Source: Acanthochlamys bracteata (taxonomy: Eukaryota > Streptophyta > Magnoliopsida > Pandanales > Velloziaceae). From it: a stretch of 64,000 bases of DNA. Below, piece after piece: positions 56,761 to 64,000 of the stretch. The number at the start of each line of letters is the position of its first letter. The first letter of the stretch is position 1. Made by a program: the position numbers and the translations under genes. Below the pieces are notes generated by a model, which did not search any database, had not been told where the DNA came from, and worked only from the letters and a program-made list of their open reading frames with translations. The stretch covers positions 4,124,501 through 4,188,500 of the forward strand of contig CM034131.1 in NCBI GenBank assembly GCA_019914995.1, given 5' to 3'.

Positions 56761-57840
56761 AACCTTTTGTTTGTGCCAATTGTAGTGTTCCTTGCAATTT
56801 TTATGATCAGTTGGAGTATAGTTTTGTATATGGAGGAAGGTTATGATTTCTGTTGATGTATGATAGCAGGAAAGACAAAGTTAATGGTGGTTCTGAAGTA
56901 GATGGCAGTGTGTCATTTTAGTAGGTTTTAGAGGTGGTAATATATGAAATTAAGATGCCACTAAAGTAGACACCATTTATCCTATTTTATTTTATTTTTT
57001 AATTTATAGATTTTATCAAAATTAATATATTTTTTTGAGATATATGATAATTAATAATTTTTATATATTATTATTAGAAATTAATTTTATAATTTTTATT
57101 TTAATAATTTAATTATTGAACTGATCGATTTAAAATTGATCATGTTATTAAATAGGTTAGTTTAGAGTTAACAAATTTGATCATATAAATATATGGATCG
57201 GGTAGGGTTGAACAATTTTGATTCGATTATTATATGGGTGGATTTGAACCCGTCCTATTAACTCATTTTGCTGTGCCTAGTAGGTTTTACAAGTTACTAA
57301 GTCAGGAATAATTGTTTGGAATAAAAAAATCAGTGTTAGTAATTTAGATAGGATTTAGCTGCATTCCTATAGTTTAGTTTTGGAAAACACTTAATTTAGT
57401 AGGGCGTAACTGATTTGCTTAACTTCATCCCACTCTAGCATGTATGAGATTATCAATATTTTCTCTCGAGATGAATTGCAGTGAAAGATTATTGGAAGCT
57501 CAAAATAAGAATCATAAGATATGTGGGATGTCATTAATATGTCCATACAGAACAAACTCGTGGAGGTCGAATGATTTTAACGGATGAAAAGGTAACCATC
57601 CATATATTTATGTCATAGTATACTTGTTTTAATCTTTCTCGTCACTCTTTTATCTTGACCAAATACTTTATACAAACTATTTTATAGTAGTCTGAAATAC
57701 TTTATAATAGTCAAAATATGTATACAATATAAAGATATGTAAGATAATCATAACACCTAACTTTGCGGCCCAAATATTTTGATAGGTAGAAATATTATGC
57801 AAAAATATTTTTGAAGAACCTTCTATAGATGAACTTTCCT
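56761..57840. other. Gene-free AT-rich stretch
   Basis: Nothing recognised on either strand. Confidence 0.5.
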
Positions 57841-58444
57841 AATGTCCAATTAAAGTAATCAACACAGTTCGTTCAGGAGGTGAAGAGGTTATAAATAGAT
57901 GGGATTGACTTTCACTTATAAGAAGCTAAGTAAGTAAAAGCAATTGGAAAAGACTAACAAATCCTTGAATAGGAGTTATAAGAGTTCTCTTTTTCCAACT
58001 CTCTTTAAGTATTCACTTTACTTTCCTTCTTTCACTCTATCTCATAAAAATATATTAGCTGTCATTGATATATATTTGAGAAAAAGATTGACCTAGTTAT
58101 AAGAAGTATGACTAAATGCCACTCGATTTAAGGTAAAAAAGAACAGATCCATAATAGTTGGTATAAGACCTGAGTTTCAGTTAAGACAGATGGCAAGTGG
58201 CAGCGGCATCACTATCCATGAGGAAAGAGAGAGCGAAAGGAGAGCTCTAGAGATCACCAAGCAACATAAAGAGATGTCTAAAGACATGATTGATGATGTG
58301 TAAAGCTCGTTAAGTTGGAGCTTGTGGTGGCCGATAATGATCAACTAGTTCGATGAGTTGGATCAAAGCATTAAGAAGTTCAAATGGAGACAAGAAGAGT
58401 TCTTCAGGAAGATGCAAGACATCTTCAAGAAGGGCAGTGCATGA
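57840..58444 (+). mobile_element. LTR-retrotransposon leader: TATA, primer-binding site and gag-like start
   Basis: TATAAATA at 57890-57897, then about 250 bases of leader-like sequence, then TGGTATAAGACC at 58159-58170 (tRNA-Met primer-binding site, 10 of 12), then ATG at 58190. That frame reads 'MASGSGITIHEERESERR' and 'ALEITKQHKEMSKDMIDDV' to a stop at 58301-58303, and stays open with one more stop to TGA at 58442-58444 ('FDELDQSIKKFKWRQEEF'). The charged, coiled-coil-like text fits a gag N-terminus. No LTR partner or pol found; left boundary unknown. The open part could alternatively belong to a MULE accessory gene. Confidence 0.45.
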
Positions 58445-61400
58445 ATTTCTCCAATGCTTGCATAGAATGTTTGTAAGTTGATTTATTTTTTATTTTTTAT
58501 TACTGTTAAGTTGTGCATGAATGTCGATTCTTCAGTTTGATATTCGGTTTACTTCTGTGAATGATATTCGTGAATGTAACTGATTTGTTGGACGTGAGTG
58601 TTTACTTCTTGCTTCTTACTCATTTTCTTTTGATCGTAGAAGTTGGACATGTAGCGGCTGCCTTGTTAAGCTTGTTGGAGGGAGATTCGATTTGGTATCT
58701 TCTCCTTTCAATATAAATTGTTTTTGTGAGTGCATAAATATTTGTAAGTTGATAAATTTATTTTTATTTTTACTGTAATTTTTTTGTGCAGTCGGTTATA
58801 ACTAAAATTTGTTGCTTATAGATAGAAAGCGATTGGTGGCCTGGTGATGACAAGAAGATGCTACCTATGAAAACTAGAGAAAATGAGTGAAAGTAGATTA
58901 TAGGTGAATGTTGTACCGTGACGAAATCTATTATAAATACTGATGAATGAAAGTGAAATGTATTACTGTAAAGTGAATGTAACAATGTAGTACATTATAT
59001 TGTCAATAAAATTTGAGCTATGTTTGCTTGAAAATGTGTAGTGAAACTGAGCTATGTTTGCTCAATATCGTGTTGTGAAAACTAGGAGTGGTAATATGGA
59101 TTCCTGGGTAGATTTCAGATCGACCTATTTTATAATCGGGTTAAAATTTTTTAATCCTAACATAATCATAAATTTATATTGGTTAAAATTATTAAACCTA
59201 ACACGACCTTTTTAATAACCGAGTCATTTTTATTTCAACCCATTTAATAATCAAAATTATTATTATTATTCTTTTATACTTTCAAGCGTGATGAAATCAT
59301 AAAATTAATTGGAATAAATATTGTAGGCTAGTAAAGAGATATGGAGAATATCCGTTAGAATGTCGTTACTCAGTATTTCTTTTAATTTTTTCTTCAGTAG
59401 TAATTCTTTCATTCATTACTTCATTCTTGATATCTTTGCCGCCGGCAATGTCATGGGATCTTGGATGGAAGCATCCTTCAAACATATTTCATCTCTATCT
59501 CAACAACAGCGATCCGTACCTTATCCCTTCGCCGCCGGAAAGAAAATGTCCATGACAACCTTCTTGATGCAACGGATCTTCAAACGAAGCTCACCAATAA
59601 GTTAACTCGTTGTATTCCGTTTATCCTAAAAGAATGCCAGTAAGATGAATCTTCAAAATTTGTTGATTACAAGAATTCCAAGTAATAGAAAGAGAAAATA
59701 TCAATTTTATTGAAATCATTCATCGTCCTTGTAAAGGACATACAAATATGACAAAAAGACAAGAGTCCTACTTAGAAACTACAATTTAGGAAAAAAAATA
59801 CTAATTTTTGAAATAACTAAAAATACTCTTAAATAACTTGGGTCTTAATTAAATAAGCCTATTTTTTTAGAGACCAAATAATGCTAGTCTAAAATCTTAA
59901 AGAGCTTTTTTGCTAAAATTTCCTACTCTATGCAGCAGCCTACTTCTTGCATTATTTGTATCTTTTCTCCATTTGGGCAGCCCCAGGATTTATCGTCTCT
60001 CTCGTTCCCTTCTTTCTTTCTATATTCTTCATCTTTCCCGTTCCCTCTTTCTCATTTTCTTTTTTGTCTCCTTCTGTTTCTCTCTCTCTCTGTCTTTCTT
60101 TCTCTCTCTCTCATTTTGCTTCTTTTAAACATTTTTCTTGCAAGATCTCTGTTATGATTTCAGTGTTAGAGATTAACCATTACAAGTTTACAGCATTCGT
60201 TATAAAGATTCAGAGAACTGGGTAGGTTATGAGTGGGTTTTTGTTTCTTGTTTGAGATTTTATTTCGATGATTGGAGATGGAGATTATCACAAGCTTGTG
60301 TGGTAATCTTTGTTCTTTGTAGAATTCTTTCTAGAAGAAAGGAACAAAAGGACAACTGAATTGAAGAAAATTGATTGATTCACTGGTGATCAATCATGGC
60401 AAGAAGCAAAGAAGTAAACAAGGATTTTTGTCGGTGCTGCCACCACTTTCTGCTTCTCAACTCCGATCGGCTGTCAAACATCAGCTACCTTTCCAGATTT
60501 GAGATGTGTGCCCTGCTGGATTCCAGTAGCTACACGTTACTCCCTCAGATTTCCTGCTCACTATTCACCGTCAAATCAGCCGCCATCTTTTCTGACTATT
60601 AATTGGATCAACCGGATCAATTTTGAATTGATCAAAAAATGACCTGAATTTATTTAAATTAGCAAGACATTTTTGAATTGATCTGAGAAAGACCCTAAAT
60701 CATATAATGCTGAACTGAATCCGAATCGGACTTAAATGAATTGGTTCGGATTGGATTCACGAATTGGGTTGGAATTTTCCACCCATAGTAAAAATTAAGC
60801 TATATTTGCTTATAAATGTATTATAAAAAATTTTGAATTTAATACATAAATTTTGAACGGAATGTAAATAACTGTTATAAAAAAAACTTGCGACTATAAA
60901 TGTTCTCATGTACATGTGGTAGTATAATTGAATCTTGAGCTGTATCGCTGGAACTGCAGTGTGAATGTCCTTGAACTGTATTCAAATACGAATTTTCATG
61001 TACGAATATTCCAGTATGAGTGTTCAAGTATTACCGTAATGTTGAAATGCTGATTCAAATTGAATGTGTAAAGTTGTATTGACTGTAATATTTAAATACT
61101 AGAATGCTGTAATGTTCTTTTGCTCATGGGCAACAAATCAAAGTGAATATAATGTTTGTCGCCAATACCGACACTAATGCTTACTGTAATGATGACTGTC
61201 TATTCACTTTTTTCCTTATTTTAATTATTTATTTCTCCACTTCCACTTTTCAATTTATTTTAGTAACTTTTTTATATTTTTTTTACCGTTAATAGCTAAC
61301 AGAAGGTTTCTTCTCACAATTTTTATTTTACTGTTTCTTTTACTATTTTTTTATTTCACTGATTCTTTACTTTTTCTTCACTATCTCTTTTACTTTTTTT

Positions 61401-61660
61401 TACTATTTTTTTCCACTTTCCTTCTTCACTATTTTATTTTTTTAGGGTCCTTTTTTACAATTTTTCTTGCTATTAATAGCTAGAGAAGGTTTTTTCAATT
61501 TTTTAATTCTATTGTTCCTTCACTGTTTTTCTTATTTCACCGTTTTTGTACTTCTTTGTTTTTACTTTTCTTAATGCCCTTCTACTATTTCTTACAAGCC
61601 TTTCAAGTTCAAATATGACATATGTACAATGCAAAAAGTTTGAATATAATATTCAAGTGC
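58445..61660. other. Gene-free stretch with GAATG-rich and pyrimidine-rich parts
   Basis: 58880-59000 and 60950-61200 carry irregular 'gaatg' words as at 6830-7040. 60060-60116 is a TC-rich tract. Open stretches at 59360-59605 and 60396-60602 have no domain features. 61200-61600 is T-rich with repeated 'ttttactattttt' words. Confidence 0.35.
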
Positions 61661-61671
61661 TTATCCAAAAA

Positions 61672-61815
61672 TGCCAAGACAATATTACAACTAGTTGATA
61701 GTAAATACATAGCTAACTCTTCATCAATACCTTCATCTTCACTTGTGTTTTTGTCTTCATTATCGTCATCAAGAACTATCAAATAAGAAAGTAAAACCAA
61801 ATGTCAATTTCGAAA
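61672..61815 (-). pseudogene. Second FAR1/MULE transposase tail
   Basis: Minus strand codons 'LIVLDDDNEDKNTSEDEGID' and 'EELAMYL' match the acidic tail at 8740-8825 (DDDDKHTSEDEDSVDEELT), and nucleotide similarity extends about 40 bases upstream. No other part of the transposase is seen next to it. Confidence 0.6.
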
Positions 61816-62157
61816 ATTTTTCAAAAAAGTTAGTATATAATAATCAAATTAACAAATTACTAGTCTTAAATTTTCTATTTGAATTTTCAAAATAGTTTTA
61901 CTTTTTTTTCTTTCCTTAGTTTGTGAAATGTTAGAATTTAAAACTAAAGCTTTGAGGCATCAATTAGGGTTGCTAAATTCTCTTTGATAGTACATGAATT
62001 TTAAACTGAAATCTTATTTCGATCGTCAGTCTTCTTATGTTATTGAGTTGTTGTGATAGTTCTTGAGATGCTTATAACCTTATTTGGCCTTCATGATTTT
62101 CAGTTGCTTTATACACCAACTGATTGTAAACAATCTAGAGTTGAGTAGGCTTATATA

Positions 62158-62377
62158 TGTTTTTTAGTTTTTTCTTTTTATGTTATCTTGATTAAAATAC
62201 CGGATGGAGGTCGATACATGATGCGATTAAACTGAAAAGTTATCACGGAGATTTTGACCCAAAGTTCTTTATATCGAACAGTGTAGATTATACTTGGAAC
62301 ATTCTAAATTAGGGGTGCCCCATAGGTGCCCCTAAGAGAGAGAGTGCTCGTATACCCATATATATATATATATATAC
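62158..62377 (+). mobile_element. Short TA-associated repeat, copy 3 of 4, with (AT)n
   Basis: Aligns with 6049-6257 ('taccggatggaggtcgat', 'gcgattaaactgaaa', GC-rich end 'ggtgccccataggtgcccct') and is followed by an (AT)n run at 62358-62377. Non-coding. Confidence 0.5.
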
Positions 62378-63630
62378 AAATAACATCCAACAATTATCTA
62401 TATTTTTCAAAGAACAGTAGTAGGAATTTTATGAATACTGGCTGCAGAGTATTATTGAAGAGGATTTTCGTAGGTTGTAATATCCTACTAGGCACTTCTC
62501 CTTACTTGTTTCTTCATCATGAATCTTTTTTTTTCTTTTTTAAGGTTTGATTTTACATAACTAGAAGAAACATAGTCTCCGTCTTCGATCATATGTATAC
62601 TTCACAAGTACCAACAGTGTATAACTAGGCAACTTGGAAGAAACAGAGGTGTACTCTTAACATATGCTGATTAACATCGTAAGACCTTTCAAGTTTATAA
62701 ACTAATTTTCTAGGATCCTATATCCTATGTTCAAATCTTATTCATCATGGCTATATCCTACAAGGTTGCCCTAAATGCCAATTTGCTAAACTAAACTCGA
62801 TTTATAGACAGGGGCTTAGAGGATTACTTAAGATCATCACACAAGATATGAGTTTAAAAGGTTCATGCTGTTTGAAAGGCTTAAAAATGTTATGAGAATG
62901 CAGAACATATAAACATATGATAAGCATATGATATTTACATGATGCAAGAATGCCAAAATCTTCTCCAGTTACGGCAACATGCCTATATGCAGAAATAAAT
63001 CAAAATATTTTTGCTATAGAGAGAGTCTCATGATAAAAGAAACTTTCAGGATTTTCCCTTCAGGAAGTCCCTAAAGGTTTATTGAAACTTAAGAACTTAC
63101 AAGAAGGATAGCAAAGAGCAAGAGAAGGCCTTATTGCTTTGACCAGCTGATGTCACTTTTGCTCCGACTTCTTACATATTTATAGATACATAAACTGACC
63201 TTGGTTATTAAACCAAGGTTCCAGTAACTAGAGTTTTCTTTAAAGTAACTATGATTAAATAGGATTGTTACTAGGGTAAGAATAAAGCTGTTGTAAACTA
63301 ACTCTAGTTTTGAAAAGAAGGATTCAACTTCTAGAAGAAATATCGAGCTGAATCTTTTTCTTTAGCTTGTGTGGTCCTGAAGAGAAATGTTTATGTCAGC
63401 ACAATGACTATCTGAAATTTGACTGATTGGACTGGGGGACTTTGTGTTGGAGTCTAATGATGTTTGTGTTGAGGAAACTCGTGAGAACCAAATTCTATCC
63501 CATCTGTGATTTAGAGTCAGTAGCAGGGCTTGTCTGTGCTAACTGTTGGATGTAATCCAACCTTACCCTGAATAGCTTGTTTTTCTGCATCTGCCAATTT
63601 CTAAATTAACTAGATCTTTCCTTTATAGAG
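62378..63630. other. Gene-free stretch
   Basis: No coding sequence recognised. The part at 63000-63300 resembles an untranslated or LTR-like sequence but I cannot support an assignment. Confidence 0.35.
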
Positions 63631-63849
63631 TATATATATATATATATACTTGTTTTTGTCATGTTGATGAAGGAGTCGGATGAAGATTGTGTCATGGTTC
63701 GATTGAGTTGAAATTGGTCAACATGTTCTCAAAGTTCTTTATATCCAACGGTGAAAATCATATTTGGAGCTTTGTACCGGTGGAACCGGATCGATGTGCG
63801 ATAATGTGCTCCTATCCCCACCTTATATATATATATATATATATATATG
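63631..63849 (+). mobile_element. Short TA-associated repeat, copy 4 of 4, between two TA runs
   Basis: About 175 bp (63649-63823) lie between (TA)n runs at 63631-63648 and 63824-63849. Landmarks: 'gagtcggatgaagatt', 'tcgattgagttgaaatt', 'tttggagctttgtacc', end 'gctcctatccccacc'. It is the clearest member of the family because a TA run is present on both sides. Confidence 0.6.
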
Positions 63850-64000
63850 ATAGAGCCACATGATATTTTTAGAGGCACATAGTGCACATGCCGGCCAAAA
63901 GTGGCAGGCACTCCACGTGCTATTAGCACTCCGCAGCTCTCTCTGGCCATATTTGGCTGGGGAGTCCTCTAATTTTAATCTTCACCGTTAGAGATGTAGA

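Noticed and set aside
59910-60225. Three overlapping Ser/Leu/Phe-rich ORFs
   Set aside because: Produced by a TC-rich low-complexity tract.
60396-60602. 68-codon ORF 'MARSKEVNKDFCRCC...'
   Set aside because: Cys-rich start but no known domain, no splice context and no similar copy in the window.

Overview
The window looks like nuclear DNA of a flowering plant, most likely a eudicot. It is AT-rich, has GT-AG introns, carries plant transposon families (Athila-like, Ty3/gypsy, Ty1/copia, PIF/Harbinger, CACTA, FAR1-type MULE, Tourist-like MITEs) and contains one typical plant Raf-like kinase gene. I cannot name the species. Only one gene appears intact; almost everything else is layered, decayed mobile DNA.

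Region 1 (1-26150): an Athila-like retrotransposon block occurs three times, as copy A (1-about 5870), copy B (14753-about 19200) and copy C (about 19500-26150). Because the copies align, later insertions can be read as differences between them. Copy A gained a 1418-bp solo LTR with a GTGCC target duplication, a plastid trnS-like fragment and a copia integrase piece. Copy C gained a reverse-oriented copia gag module. Between A and B lie FAR1/MULE transposase debris, an Athila-type gag remnant, a Tourist-like MITE and a cluster of CACTA-type subterminal motifs.

Region 2 (26150-47560): a CACTA transposase scrap is followed by a nest of elements. A Ty3/gypsy element (29698-44106, TG...CA LTR, target duplication CTCAA/TTCAA) is split inside its reverse transcriptase by a 9.07-kb PIF/Harbinger element (32236-41304, target duplication CTA). 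That element's Myb/SANT-like ORF is itself split by about 3.8 kb of endogenous pararetrovirus (caulimovirid), rearranged so that its reverse-transcriptase piece points opposite to its ORF1-ORF2-movement/coat genes. The same gypsy element also carries a 532-bp MITE in its integrase (8-bp target duplication) and a 238-bp Tourist-like MITE in its 3' LTR. A second Harbinger-like element (44331-47560, target duplication TTA) follows and holds two exons of an unidentified gene.

Region 3 (47561-57000): the one apparently functional gene, a six-exon, 352-codon Raf-like (ATN1-type) Ser/Thr kinase at 52491-56324, with a CT microsatellite and two short upstream ORFs in its leader. Region 4 (57000-64000): AT-rich DNA with a retrotransposon leader (TATA box, primer-binding site, gag-like start), a second FAR1/MULE tail, and two more members of a short repeat family that is flanked by TA microsatellites.

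Apart from the kinase, no genes here work together; the window is mainly a record of successive insertions.
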